Source of the DNA: Chachezhania sediminis
GTDB lineage: Bacteria; Pseudomonadota; Alphaproteobacteria; Rhodobacterales; Rhodobacteraceae
NCBI RefSeq assembly: GCF_009765275.1
Contig: NZ_VOPH01000011.1
Coordinates: 1-64,000 of the forward strand
DNA length: 64,000 nt
Reading direction: 5' to 3'
Shown here one piece after another: positions 19,408 through 28,790 of the stretch. The position numbers were made by a program, and so were the translations under genes. Each line of letters opens with the position of its first letter. The stretch's first letter is position 1. The notes beneath the pieces were generated by a model. That model did no database searches. It saw only the letters and a list, made by a program, of their open reading frames with translations, and was not told the origin of the DNA.

Positions 19408-20202
19408 CTAGGCCTGTTCGCCCCCGGCGAGGGCGCCGGGGATCACTTCGAGATTGGAAAGAACGCGGTCCCGGATCAGGTTAAGCCATATGCGTGTGTT
19501 GCGCTCCGCGGCGTCGGGATCGCCGTTACGGATGGCCATCACGGTCGCTTCCACCTGTGCCAGCCTCTCCTGTCGCTCGGCCACCGTAAAGGCATCCTGC
19601 GGCTTCTTCCATATGGCCGACCAGAACGTGTGGTCGTTCAGCTCGGCCCATATATCTTGCAAAAGCTGGTTCCGGCTGGTGACAATGATCGTGTAGACGA
19701 TGCGAGTCATCTGGAAGCTGTAGTCCAGCGGCTGGCAGGTCTTCTTCGCCGCCATGCCCCGCAGCTGTTCCAGCCTGCGGTCCAGTTTCAGCATCACGTT
19801 TGCCTCCGGGGATTCGGTTACGCGCCGGGCGACATGCGCCGCCGCCATGCCAGCGAGCGTGTTGCGCACGTTGAACAAATCGGCGATCGAATCCCGCGTA
19901 ACAGGGCGCACGAAGGCGCCTCGGCGGGGAATGATCTCGACCAACCGCCGTTTCTCGAGCACGCGGAAGGCATCGCGCACCGGCCCACGGCTGACGTGAT
20001 AGAGATCGGCGAGCTTTTCCTCGCCGATCCGTTCATGGGGCACCAGCGTGCCGTCGACGATCATGGCCCCCACCGCATCGGCGATCTGCTCGGCCGTGGT
20101 CAGCGGCCTGCGGATCCGGCGCAGCCGTCCGGCAGGCGTACCGGGATCCGATCCCGTGACCTTCGAAAGCGACGCTGTGATAGGTTTGGCCTTCCTCGGC
20201 AT
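19408..20202 (-). CDS. GntR-family (FadR subfamily) transcriptional regulator
   Basis: This is a DNA-binding repressor or activator, probably for the adjacent transport/carboxylase operon. The 264 residues contain a winged helix near residues 35-100 (EQIADAVGAMIVDGTL, then LADLYHVSRGPVRDAFRVLE) and an all-helical FCD-type effector domain to the end. FCD proteins commonly sense carboxylic acids through a bound metal. The gene is last in the minus-strand operon, 39 bases after the carboxylase stop. The palindrome with TTGTTGACAA at 30950-30978 upstream of the first transporter gene is a candidate target. Confidence 0.88.
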   Translation of the reverse strand: MPRKAKPITASLSKVTGSDPGTPAGRLRRIRRPLTTAEQIADAVGAMIVDGTLVPHERIGEEKLADLYHVSRGPVRDAFRVLEKRRLVEIIPRRGAFVRPVTRDSIADLFNVRNTLAGMAAAHVARRVTESPEANVMLKLDRRLEQLRGMAAKKTCQPLDYSFQMTRIVYTIIVTSRNQLLQDIWAELNDHTFWSAIWKKPQDAFTVAERQERLAQVEATVMAIRNGDPDAAERNTRIWLNLIRDRVLSNLEVIPGALAGGEQA

Positions 20203-20241
20203 GAAGGACCCTCGTTCAGGAAGAAACCGGAGAAAGCTCCA

Positions 20242-23200
20242 TTACCACGTATCCACGAAACCGCGCACCCCCTGCCCGCGCGGAGGCGCAGACCGGGACG
20301 CGTTCGTCAGCCACCGGCGCGTGTCCATCGGATCGATCACCGCGTCGATCTCGGTCGCGACGGCATAGTTGATGGCCTTGCCGCTATCATAGAAATCGGC
20401 CAGCAGCGTTTCGAACAGGGCCTGCTTCCTCTCTGGGTCGGTTTCGGCTTCCAGTTCCTTGCGGAAGCCAAGGCGTACAGCGCCTTCCAGCCCCATGCCG
20501 CCGAATTCGCCCGACGGCCAGGACACCGTCAGCGCCGCTTCCTTGAAACCGCCCGCGACCATGGCCATCGCCCCCAGCCCGTACCCTTTCCGCAGGACCA
20601 CCGCGTAGACCGGGACCGAAAGCGCGGCACCGGTCACGAACATGCGGCAGACATGACGGACAAGGCCCGTCTTCTCGGCCTCGGGTCCAACCATGAACCC
20701 CGGCGTGTCGCAAAGCGAGACGACGGGCAGCCCATGCGCGTTGCACAGCTGCATGAAGCGCGCGGCCTTGTCGGCCGCATCGGCATCAATCGCCCCGCCA
20801 AGGTGGCGGGGATTGTTCGCGATCAGGCCATAGGGTTTGCCTTCGATCCGGACCAGCGAGGTGATCATCCCGCCCCCCCAGCCGCGGCGAAGCTCCAGGA
20901 CCGACCCTTCGTCGGCAAGAATGTCGATCACGTTGCGCACGTCGTAGACCCGCAGCCGGTTTTCCGGGATGGCGCGCCGCAGCCGCCGCTGATCGGGAGC
21001 CGACCAGCCGGCCACGCTTCCCTGGAAATAGGACAGGTACTGCTTGGCCACGGCGCAGGCCTCGGTCTCGTCCTTGACCCGTATATCGACGACACCGTTG
21101 GCCAATTGCACGTCGATCGGGCCGATCTCTTCCGGCTTGTAGACGCCAAGCCCGCCGCCTTCGATCATTGCCGGTCCGGCCATGCCGATATTGCTGTCTT
21201 CGGTCGCGATGATCACGTCGCAGCAGCCCAGAAGGGCCGCGTTCCCCGCAAAGCAGCGCCCGGCCACGACGCCGACCACCGGCACCTTGCCCGACAGCGC
21301 CGCGAAGGCCGCAAAGCTGTGCCCGTCGAGGCCTGCCACCGTGGCGCGGTCGGTATCCCCCGGACGCCCGCCGCCGCCTTCGGCGAAGAAGATCAGCGGC
21401 AGGTCGTGATTCCCTGCAAGGCTGAAGATCCGGTCCAGTTTGCGGTGGTGCCTCTGGCCCTGCGTTCCCGCCAGCACGGTGTAATCCCCCATGGCGAAGG
21501 CGCATCGCCCGGCCTCCGGCCCGAAAAGAGCACCGTTCACGCTGCCGGTGCCGGTCAGGATCCCGTCGCCGGATGTGTTGCGGATCAGGTCGTCGCGGCT
21601 GCGCCGCAGTGACTGGGCCGCGATGGCCAGTTCGCCGTAGGGATTGAACGTGCCGTCATCGCAGAGATCGGCAAGGTTTTCCGACACCGTCCGCTGCCCG
21701 CGGTCATGGCGTTTGCGCACCGCATCCGGGCGCGCGCCGTCCTGTCCCAGCGCAAGCCTGTCCAGAAGCTCCTGCAGGTCAGGGCGGACGGCGTCCAGAT
21801 CCACCTCGGCCTCGTCATCAGCGGCAAAATCAGGGCCGTCGCCGGGTTCGATGGCAAGGATCGGATCGTCGGGCATCAGCGTCTGCCCCGTCGTCACGAA
21901 CAGCGCATCGACGCGCCCCGATACCGGCGCCTCGATCGTGTGTTCCATCTTCATCGCTTCAAGAAGGGCAACCACCTCTCCCTTCCTGACCGTATCGCCC
22001 GCTGCGACCTTCAGTTCGAAGACGGTCGCCTGCATCGGTGTCACGACGCCGACTTGGTCGTCGGGCACCGAAACGGATCCGCTGGCTGCATCTTCCGTAT
22101 CAGACGCGGCGCCGAATACGGATCCGGGCGCAGCTACCGCAGCTTCCGCCAGCTCGGCACCCTTGGCTTCGATGAACCGTGTCGAAACATCGTATTCCGC
22201 CATTTCGGGCCGGTTCAGCAGCGCATGCAGCCAAGCCAGGTTGGTCTCGAACCCTTCAATGCGGAATTCGGTCAGCGCCCGGATACTGCGCCGAAGCGCT
22301 GCAGGATAGCTGTCGCCCCGCGCGATAACCTTGGCCAGCAGGGAATCGTAGGCAGTCGAGGTGCGGTAGCCCGCATAGCCGAACCCGTCGACCCGGATGC
22401 CGGGACCGGCAGGCGGATCATAGGCCTTCAGCGTACCGCCCGACGGTCGAATGCCGCCATCGGCGCCGATGCGTTCCATGTTGATGCGCGACTGGACCGC
22501 GAACCCGCGCGGCGCGGCCGGCAAGGCAAGATCGCCAAGGTTTTTGCCTTCGGCGATCTGAAGCTGAACCGCGACCAGATCGATGTCGAAAATCGCCTCG
22601 GTGATCGTGTGTTCCACCTGGATACGGGGGTTGGCCTCGATGAAGAGGGCCTCTCCGGTGGCCTTGTCCAGCAGGAATTCGAAGGTGCCGAGGCTGCGAT
22701 ACTCTCCGGCCGCGGCAAGGGTGCGAGCGTAGTCGTGCAGCAAGTCACGGGTCGCATCATCGAGACCGGGGGCAGGCGCAATCTCGATCACCTTCTGGTG
22801 GCGGCGCTGTAGCGTGCAATCGCGCTCTCCCAGCACGGCGATGCCGCCCTGCCCGTCGCCCACGATCTGAACCTCGATATGGCGGGCGCTTTCGATGAAG
22901 CGTTCGACGTAGACATCGCCGTTCCCGAACGCCGCCTCGGCTTCGCGCCGCGCGGCTGTCACGGCGGCTTCGGCCTCGTGTGCCTTTCTGACGATGCGCA
23001 TGCCGCGTCCGCCCCCGCCCGCGACGGCCTTCACGATCATCGCCGCCCCGTCCGGCAGGTCGGCAAGGAACGCAGCGGCCGCAGCCCCGTCAACCGGGTC
23101 CGGCGTGCCGGTCACAACCGGCACACCGCATTTTTCGGCCAGTTTCCGCGCCGCGACCTTGTCGCCGTATAGCCTGAGCGATTGCGGCGTGGGCCCCACG

Positions 23201-23508
23201 AAGACCATGCCCGCGGCTTCGACGGCGGCTGCGAAATCGGCGTTCTCGCTCAGGAAGCCGTAGCCGGGATGAACCGCGTCGGCCCCGCTGCGCCGCGCGG
23301 CCTCGACCACTTCGGCGATATCAAGATAGGCCCGCGCGCCTTGCCCCGGCAGCAATTCGGCCCTGTCGGTACGCAATGCATGCAGGGATCTGGCATCGTC
23401 GTCGGGGCAGATGGCAACGGTCGCAATCCCGGCATCCGAGGCGGTCCGGGCGATGCGCAAGGCGATTTCGCCCCGGTTCGCGACGAGAAGAGTATCGATC
23501 TTGGTCAC
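20242..23508 (-). CDS. Single-chain biotin-dependent acyl-CoA carboxylase
   Basis: The enzyme carboxylates a CoA thioester using ATP, bicarbonate and covalently bound biotin. All parts are on one 1088-residue chain. Biotin carboxylase occupies about residues 1-445 (LLVANRGEIALRIARTA, the Gly-rich loop KAVAGGGGRGMRIV, then EANPRIQVEHTITE). A biotinyl domain follows at about 487-560, with EAMKMEH and the biotin lysine near 519. The carboxyltransferase domain fills about 600-1088 (AEGGGGRPGDTD, SLCDTPGFMVGPE). This length and layout match the 120-kDa single-chain long-chain acyl-CoA carboxylases rather than two-subunit propionyl- or methylcrotonyl-CoA carboxylases. It overlaps the upstream CoA ligase by 4 bases, so the ligase product is the likely substrate. 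The substrate itself cannot be read from sequence. Confidence 0.92.
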   Translation of the reverse strand: MTKIDTLLVANRGEIALRIARTASDAGIATVAICPDDDARSLHALRTDRAELLPGQGARAYLDIAEVVEAARRSGADAVHPGYGFLSENADFAAAVEAAGMVFVGPTPQSLRLYGDKVAARKLAEKCGVPVVTGTPDPVDGAAAAAFLADLPDGAAMIVKAVAGGGGRGMRIVRKAHEAEAAVTAARREAEAAFGNGDVYVERFIESARHIEVQIVGDGQGGIAVLGERDCTLQRRHQKVIEIAPAPGLDDATRDLLHDYARTLAAAGEYRSLGTFEFLLDKATGEALFIEANPRIQVEHTITEAIFDIDLVAVQLQIAEGKNLGDLALPAAPRGFAVQSRINMERIGADGGIRPSGGTLKAYDPPAGPGIRVDGFGYAGYRTSTAYDSLLAKVIARGDSYPAALRRSIRALTEFRIEGFETNLAWLHALLNRPEMAEYDVSTRFIEAKGAELAEAAVAAPGSVFGAASDTEDAASGSVSVPDDQVGVVTPMQATVFELKVAAGDTVRKGEVVALLEAMKMEHTIEAPVSGRVDALFVTTGQTLMPDDPILAIEPGDGPDFAADDEAEVDLDAVRPDLQELLDRLALGQDGARPDAVRKRHDRGQRTVSENLADLCDDGTFNPYGELAIAAQSLRRSRDDLIRNTSGDGILTGTGSVNGALFGPEAGRCAFAMGDYTVLAGTQGQRHHRKLDRIFSLAGNHDLPLIFFAEGGGGRPGDTDRATVAGLDGHSFAAFAALSGKVPVVGVVAGRCFAGNAALLGCCDVIIATEDSNIGMAGPAMIEGGGLGVYKPEEIGPIDVQLANGVVDIRVKDETEACAVAKQYLSYFQGSVAGWSAPDQRRLRRAIPENRLRVYDVRNVIDILADEGSVLELRRGWGGGMITSLVRIEGKPYGLIANNPRHLGGAIDADAADKAARFMQLCNAHGLPVVSLCDTPGFMVGPEAEKTGLVRHVCRMFVTGAALSVPVYAVVLRKGYGLGAMAMVAGGFKEAALTVSWPSGEFGGMGLEGAVRLGFRKELEAETDPERKQALFETLLADFYDSGKAINYAVATEIDAVIDPMDTRRWLTNASRSAPPRGQGVRGFVDTW

Positions 23509-25211
23509 GCAGTCTCGTCCTTGTCTTCAACCCAGGTCTGAAGTTCCGCCTTGCGGACCTTGCCGGTTGCCGTCATCGGCAGCGCATCGACGATGCGGAT
23601 TTCCGGGATTTTGTATTTTGACAGTCTCCCCGAAAGCCAACGCGAAAGCGCGGTGGCATCGAGGCCGGGCTTGACCGGCTGAATGAAGGCCACGGGGATC
23701 TGCCCCGCATGTGCATCTGTGCGCCCCACCACGCCGGACCCCTGAATATCCGGATGCTTGCCCAGCACCGCTTCGATTTCGGCCGGGAAGACGGACATGC
23801 CGCGCACCTTCAGCATCTCCTTCCGGCGGCCCAGGTAGTGGAGATAGCCCATTTCATCCAGAACGCCGATATCGCCGGTATGAAGGAACCTGTCGCGGAT
23901 CGCTTCGGCCGTGGCGTCGGGCTTGCCCCAGTATCCTTTCAGCAGCGCGGGCGTGCGCACGGTGATCTCCCCCTCTTTGCCAAGGGGCATGATGGCGCCG
24001 GTGTCGAAATCGCGGATCACAAATTCGGTCTCAGGGACCGGTAGCCCCACGAAGACAGGCTGCTGCTTCAGGTCGAAATCGTCGTCCTGCATGCCGGTGG
24101 TAAAGGTGTTCGACGTGTGGGTTTCGGTCATCCCCCAGGCGGCTTCTGCCAGGATCGTCCCCGTCAGATCGAACCAGCGCTTGCGGATGTCGGTATCCAG
24201 TTTCTTGACGAAGCTCACCACCCGCACCCGCGTCAGCGAAGACAGGTCGAAGTCGCCGAAGTCGGTCCGGTTCATCAGCTCGACCGCACCGTCGACGATC
24301 ATGGCGGTGGTGGTGACGTGGTATCTCTCGATGGCTTGCAGAACGCCCAGCGGGTCCCAGCGGGTCATCAGTACCACCGCATCGCCTGTCATCGGCGGCA
24401 TCACAAGTGCCGCGTTTTCACCCGCGATCCAGAACTCGGGGAAGAAGGACAGGCTGACACCTGTCGCACGGCCTGTCGAGACGGACCAGTTCGACGCGCC
24501 CGTGAACACCATGTCGCGCTGGGTGTGGATACAACCCTTGGGCATACCGGTTGTTCCGCCGGTATAATTCAGCGCCGCCGGGCTATCGAGGTCGCCAAGA
24601 TCGACAGGATCAGCCGATTGTTCCGCCAGCGCGGGCAGAAACGCCGTGGTCCCCGGGCAGGGCAACGGGTCGGTCGCGACGCTGGCGGGCAAGTGGATGG
24701 CAGGTGTTTCAGGCAGCATCTCGGCCAGCGCGGTCGAGAAGATTTCGTCGACTGAAACCTCCTTCGTGGCGGTCTCAGCCACGGGCAGGAGGGTGTCGAG
24801 CAGTACGAGCATCCGGGCACCGGTATCGCGCAGCACGTAAGCCAGTTCGTCGGGCGTCGACAATGGCGAGACGGGAACATGCACTGCCCCAGCCTTCAGG
24901 ATCCCGAAGAAGGCAATATGGAACTGCGGGCAGTTGGGCAGGAAGACCGCCACGCGGTCACCCTTTTCGATACCTCGCGCGCCAAGCAGACGGGCGAACC
25001 GGTTGGACTGGGCATCCAGTTCCGCCCACGAAATCGCGCGCCCGTAGTAGATGACGGAAGGCGCATCGGGCGTGCTCTTTGCCCAGTGCGTCACGTGAGC
25101 GGTCAGCGGGATCTCTCCCAGGGGGTAGCTGACCTCGCGGTCCAGATCCTTTGGCCACGATTGTTGCTGTCGTTGCGCGACGTCCGCCAGGTAATCTGTC
25201 AGTTCGCTCAT
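23505..25211 (-). CDS. Acyl-CoA synthetase (AMP-forming)
   Basis: The enzyme activates a carboxylic acid to its CoA thioester through an acyl-adenylate. The start at 25211 (MSELTDYLADVAQRQQQSWP) gives 568 residues and has GGAG 9 bases upstream; the reading can be extended to 25424 without homology. Motifs are in order: NYTGGTTGMPKGCIHTQ (P-loop), WGMTETHTSN, LHTGDIG, GRRKEMLKVRGMSVFPAEIE (hinge) and the catalytic-lysine motif TATGKVRKAEL. It sits between an ABC importer and the carboxylase, overlapping the latter by 4 bases. This suggests import, activation, then carboxylation. The acid is unknown. Confidence 0.92.
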   Translation of the reverse strand: MSELTDYLADVAQRQQQSWPKDLDREVSYPLGEIPLTAHVTHWAKSTPDAPSVIYYGRAISWAELDAQSNRFARLLGARGIEKGDRVAVFLPNCPQFHIAFFGILKAGAVHVPVSPLSTPDELAYVLRDTGARMLVLLDTLLPVAETATKEVSVDEIFSTALAEMLPETPAIHLPASVATDPLPCPGTTAFLPALAEQSADPVDLGDLDSPAALNYTGGTTGMPKGCIHTQRDMVFTGASNWSVSTGRATGVSLSFFPEFWIAGENAALVMPPMTGDAVVLMTRWDPLGVLQAIERYHVTTTAMIVDGAVELMNRTDFGDFDLSSLTRVRVVSFVKKLDTDIRKRWFDLTGTILAEAAWGMTETHTSNTFTTGMQDDDFDLKQQPVFVGLPVPETEFVIRDFDTGAIMPLGKEGEITVRTPALLKGYWGKPDATAEAIRDRFLHTGDIGVLDEMGYLHYLGRRKEMLKVRGMSVFPAEIEAVLGKHPDIQGSGVVGRTDAHAGQIPVAFIQPVKPGLDATALSRWLSGRLSKYKIPEIRIVDALPMTATGKVRKAELQTWVEDKDETA

Positions 25212-25299
25212 CGATGGGTCTCCGTTTTGATGCCCAGTTCGGGCTGCAGCCTCTGCTGCCGATCGTCGGGTTGATCCTGGTTCTGGGCGGTCCCGGCCA

Positions 25300-26190
25300 T
25301 CAGGGTTTTGCCGAAGTCGGATCGAGCGCTTCGCGCAGGGATTCCCCCACGGTGTTGAAGGCCAGTGCCGTGACAAGGATCGCGATACCCGGCGCATACA
25401 TCTGGGCCGGTGCAATCTGGGCATACAGGTAGGCCCGCGCGATCATCGATCCCCATGACGGGTCGGGCGGCTGCATCCCCAACCCGAGGAAACTGAGCGA
25501 GGCTTCCGCCAGAAGTGCCACAGCCATCAGCAGTGTCATTTGCACCAGAACCGGCTGGATCGCGTTCGGCAGGATATGCCGGGCCAGGATCCATGCCGGC
25601 GAGGCGCCGAAACAATGCGCTGCATCGACGTATAGCTCCTGCTTCAGGACAAGCGTCCGGGCACGGGCCAACCGGGCCAGCTGGGGCGCGAACACGATGC
25701 CGACGGAAATCATGGCATTGGTCAGCCCGATGCCCAGTACGCCGGTCACCGCGATGGCCAGAACAATGGCGGGGAAGGACAGGAATGTGTCGATGACCCG
25801 GCTGATCGCCTCGTCCACCCAACCCCCGGCATAGCCCGCGATCAGGCCCACCGGGATACCCAGCAGCGAGGCCACGCCAACGGCAAGACAGGACGCGTAG
25901 ACCGAGGCGGACGCCCCGTGGATCAGGCGGGAGAACACGTCGCGGCCAAGGTCGTCGGTGCCCAGCAGATGCGCGGCAGACGGCCCTTCCAGCATCGCGT
26001 CATAGTTCTGCAAGGTCGGGTCATAGGGCGAGATCCATGGCGCGAAGATCGCGCAGCCGACGATCATGCACAGCACGGCCAACGCGATGGCCGCCACCGG
26101 ATCGTCCGTCAGCCAGTGACGGAACCGGGTAACGAACCCGTCGCGGTCGATCTGTGCCTGATGCGGGGCCTGAACAGTGGCGTCGGTCAT
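25300..26190 (-). CDS. ABC transporter permease, DppC/OppC type
   Basis: This is the inner-membrane permease of a peptide/opine/nickel-class importer. Of its 296 residues, the N-terminal span begins near AAIALAVLCMIVGCAIFAPW. The cytosolic coupling loop (EAA-type) is near YVDAAHCFGASPAWILARHI, then LPNAIQPVLVQMT. The conserved DLGRDVFSRLIHGA segment is typical of the DppC group. It overlaps the upstream permease by 4 bases. The gap of 88 bases to the CoA ligase is the largest within the lower half of the operon. Confidence 0.92.
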   Translation of the reverse strand: MTDATVQAPHQAQIDRDGFVTRFRHWLTDDPVAAIALAVLCMIVGCAIFAPWISPYDPTLQNYDAMLEGPSAAHLLGTDDLGRDVFSRLIHGASASVYASCLAVGVASLLGIPVGLIAGYAGGWVDEAISRVIDTFLSFPAIVLAIAVTGVLGIGLTNAMISVGIVFAPQLARLARARTLVLKQELYVDAAHCFGASPAWILARHILPNAIQPVLVQMTLLMAVALLAEASLSFLGLGMQPPDPSWGSMIARAYLYAQIAPAQMYAPGIAILVTALAFNTVGESLREALDPTSAKP

Positions 26191-27146
26191 CGCTGGCTGA
26201 TCCTCGGGTCGAGTACGGAATAGAGCATGTCGGCGATCAGATTGACCGTGATCACGGTCAGGACCATGGCAAGCACCGCTCCCTGCACCACGGGGAAATC
26301 CCGCTGGAGCGTCGCGTTCACGATGGTGTTGCCCATGCCGGGAATGGCGAAGACGACCTCGACCACCACGGTGGCCGCCAGCGTCCGGTTCACCAGAAGC
26401 GAAATGACGGTCAGCAGGTTGACGGAAACATTCCTGAGCCCGTGTTTCCAAAGGACCGTTCGGAACGGCAGCCCCTTGGCATGAAGCGTTCGGAAGTGCT
26501 GGGAATTCAATACCTCGACCAACGATGACCGGAGCTGCCGAGCCACCTCGGCAACGCCGGATGCCGCAAGGGCAACGGCAGGCAGTGTCGCGTACCAGAC
26601 CGCGCCCAGCGGGTCCTCCCATGGCGACACGAAGCCCGTCGCCGGGAACAATTGCCGGTTCAGCGCCAGCACGACGACGAGGATCATCGCGATCCAGAAG
26701 TTCGGCAGCGCCACCCCGACCGAGCTGCCCAGCATCACCAGCCGGTCGGCCAGCCCCCCGGCCTGCGACGCGGCCAGAAGGCCAAGCGGCACCCCGATCA
26801 CGATCGAAAGCACGATCGCATAGCAGACGATAAACATCGTGTTCGGAAAGACGCGGGCCAGCGTCGTGGTCACCGCCTCGCCCGACAGAAGCGAATTCGA
26901 CAGGTCGCCCTGCACGGCATTCCACGCCCACTGCCCGTATTGTACCAGCAAGGGCCGATCCAGCCCGTGGATCTGGCGGATCTCCTCGATCCGTTCGGAG
27001 GTGGCGTTTTCACCTGCCAACGTGATGGCCACGTCGCCCGGCAAAAGTTTCAGAAGCATGAAGACGGAAAAGGTCGCCATGATGATCACCGGCACGGCCT
27101 GGACGATCCGGCGTCGCAACATGCGTCTCTGAAGTGGGTTCAGCAT
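26187..27146 (-). CDS. ABC transporter permease, DppB/OppB type
   Basis: This is the partner permease of the same importer. Start at 27146 (MLNPLQRRMLRRRIVQAVPV) gives 319 residues. Starts at 27191 and 27122 are also open, and none has a strong ribosome-binding site. The sequence has the family-typical LLPGDVAITLAGENAT region after span 1, then the coupling segment TLHAKGLPFRTVLWKHGLRN. It pairs with the DppC-type permease by a 4-base overlap. Confidence 0.92.
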   Translation of the reverse strand: MLNPLQRRMLRRRIVQAVPVIIMATFSVFMLLKLLPGDVAITLAGENATSERIEEIRQIHGLDRPLLVQYGQWAWNAVQGDLSNSLLSGEAVTTTLARVFPNTMFIVCYAIVLSIVIGVPLGLLAASQAGGLADRLVMLGSSVGVALPNFWIAMILVVVLALNRQLFPATGFVSPWEDPLGAVWYATLPAVALAASGVAEVARQLRSSLVEVLNSQHFRTLHAKGLPFRTVLWKHGLRNVSVNLLTVISLLVNRTLAATVVVEVVFAIPGMGNTIVNATLQRDFPVVQGAVLAMVLTVITVNLIADMLYSVLDPRISQR

Positions 27147-27207
27147 CTTTCGGGCCTTTTGGGAATTGGAGGTCCGGGTGAAGGGGCGCACGCCCGGACC
27201 GTCGGGA

Positions 27208-28773
27208 CTAGCCCAGTTTCACATCGCGGAACTTGGGCTTGCCCAACAGGTTCGCCTGGTAGTCCCTGACATTCGCCGTGGCGGCGTCGACCTCGTACCG
27301 CACGGAGAGCGGGATCGAGAGCTGCGCTCCCATCGCCAGTTCCTGTGCCGTGGCAAGCGCCGCAGCCCGTTCGGACTGGTTGTCGGATTCCCGGCTTTTC
27401 TGGACCGCCGCATCATAGCCTTCCGGCGGAGCCACTCGGCCGGGATTGTAGTACGAGCTTTCGCTGTAGAGCAGCGCGTAGGTCAAACTGGGATCGGGGC
27501 GCCCCGTCCATGCGGACAACAGCAGGTCGCCCACTTTCTCCTCGCCGAAGAACCGGCCCGAGGCCTCGGCTACGGGGGCGTTCTGAAACCGGCCCGTCAC
27601 GCCGATCTTCTTCCACTGCGCCAGCAGGAATTCCTGACGCTGAACCGAACCCTGATCGGGATAGCCGCGCAGGTCGAGTTCGAGCCCGTCGCCATAGCCT
27701 GCCTCCTCCATCAGCGCCCTGGCGCCGTCGGGATCGAAGGTGGTGAGCTTCGCCGCATCTTCCGACCAGGCCCAGTGTGCCTTCGGAAGGTTCATGTAGG
27801 CGGGTTCGCCCACACCGGCCTGCGTCACTTTCACGAAGGCCTCGCGGTCTATTGCCATGGACAATGCGCGACGGACGCGGGCATCCTTAAGGGCCCCGCG
27901 GGCCGAGTTCACGTAGAGCTGGTAGATATAGAGCGTCGGCCCTGCCACCAGTGTCAGGTTCGGCATCTTGTCGACCAGCTGTTGCTGACGCTCGTCCAGC
28001 TGGTAGGCGATGTTGACCTGCCCGGACTGGACCGAACGCAGCCCGGTCGCGGCTTCCGGGATGACAAGGATCTCGATATTGTCGACGCCCGGCACGCCTT
28101 TGCGCCAATGGTCCGCGAACCGGGTTCCGGAGACCTTCTCGCCATCGGTCCAGCTTTCGAACGCCCACGGACCGGTGCCCACCGGGTTGCGTTCCATATT
28201 GGCCTCGGGATCGTTGCCAAGGGCCGCGGGCGATACCATCATCCCGGCCCGATCCGACAGGATCAGCGGCAGCGCCGTATCCGGCGCCGACAACGTAAGC
28301 GTGACCGTCAGGTCATCCGTCGCCTCGACATTCGCGATATTGGCAACGTCCCTCTTGATATTGGAAAGCGCCGCCGTGCGGTTGCGGTCAAGGTTGAATT
28401 TCACCGCCTCGGCATTGAAGGGGGTACCGTCCTGGAACGTGACACCGTCCTGCAACTTGAAGACAAGCGTCTTCGGGTCGGTGAATTCCCAGCTTGCGGC
28501 AAGGCCCGGTCTCGGCGCCAGGGTTTCCGGCTCCCAGTCCACAAGCGTGTCGAAGAAGTTGTAGAGATACACATGGTCGGACCCGGCCCCCCCGGTCGCG
28601 GGATCAAGGCTGGACGGGTTGGCATTGCCCCGGATCTTCAGCGTGTCGCCCGCCTGCGCCAAGGCCGCCTTGGGCAACAGGCCAGCCGCGGCGACGCCGG
28701 CCATCCCGGCCAGCACCTGCCGCCGTCGCAGGGGCGGCAGGGAGTTGATGATCTCCTCGGTTCGTCTGGACAT
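27208..28773 (-). CDS. ABC transporter solute-binding protein, peptide/opine class
   Basis: This periplasmic class C binding protein captures the imported solute. From 28773 it has 521 residues, with GGAGGAGA 8 bases upstream. The N-terminus SLPPLRRRQVLAGMAGVAAA, ending at AALAQA, looks like a Tat or Sec signal with a basic n-region and AxA cleavage site. Mature motifs include PSSLDPATGGAGSDHVYLYN and the later GTGPWAFESWTDGEKV. This class binds peptides, opines, glutathione or other compounds, so the ligand is not certain. In context it may be a carboxylic acid or conjugate. Confidence 0.92.
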   Translation of the reverse strand: MSRRTEEIINSLPPLRRRQVLAGMAGVAAAGLLPKAALAQAGDTLKIRGNANPSSLDPATGGAGSDHVYLYNFFDTLVDWEPETLAPRPGLAASWEFTDPKTLVFKLQDGVTFQDGTPFNAEAVKFNLDRNRTAALSNIKRDVANIANVEATDDLTVTLTLSAPDTALPLILSDRAGMMVSPAALGNDPEANMERNPVGTGPWAFESWTDGEKVSGTRFADHWRKGVPGVDNIEILVIPEAATGLRSVQSGQVNIAYQLDERQQQLVDKMPNLTLVAGPTLYIYQLYVNSARGALKDARVRRALSMAIDREAFVKVTQAGVGEPAYMNLPKAHWAWSEDAAKLTTFDPDGARALMEEAGYGDGLELDLRGYPDQGSVQRQEFLLAQWKKIGVTGRFQNAPVAEASGRFFGEEKVGDLLLSAWTGRPDPSLTYALLYSESSYYNPGRVAPPEGYDAAVQKSRESDNQSERAAALATAQELAMGAQLSIPLSVRYEVDAATANVRDYQANLLGKPKFRDVKLG

Positions 28774-28790
28774 GACATTCTCCTCCATTG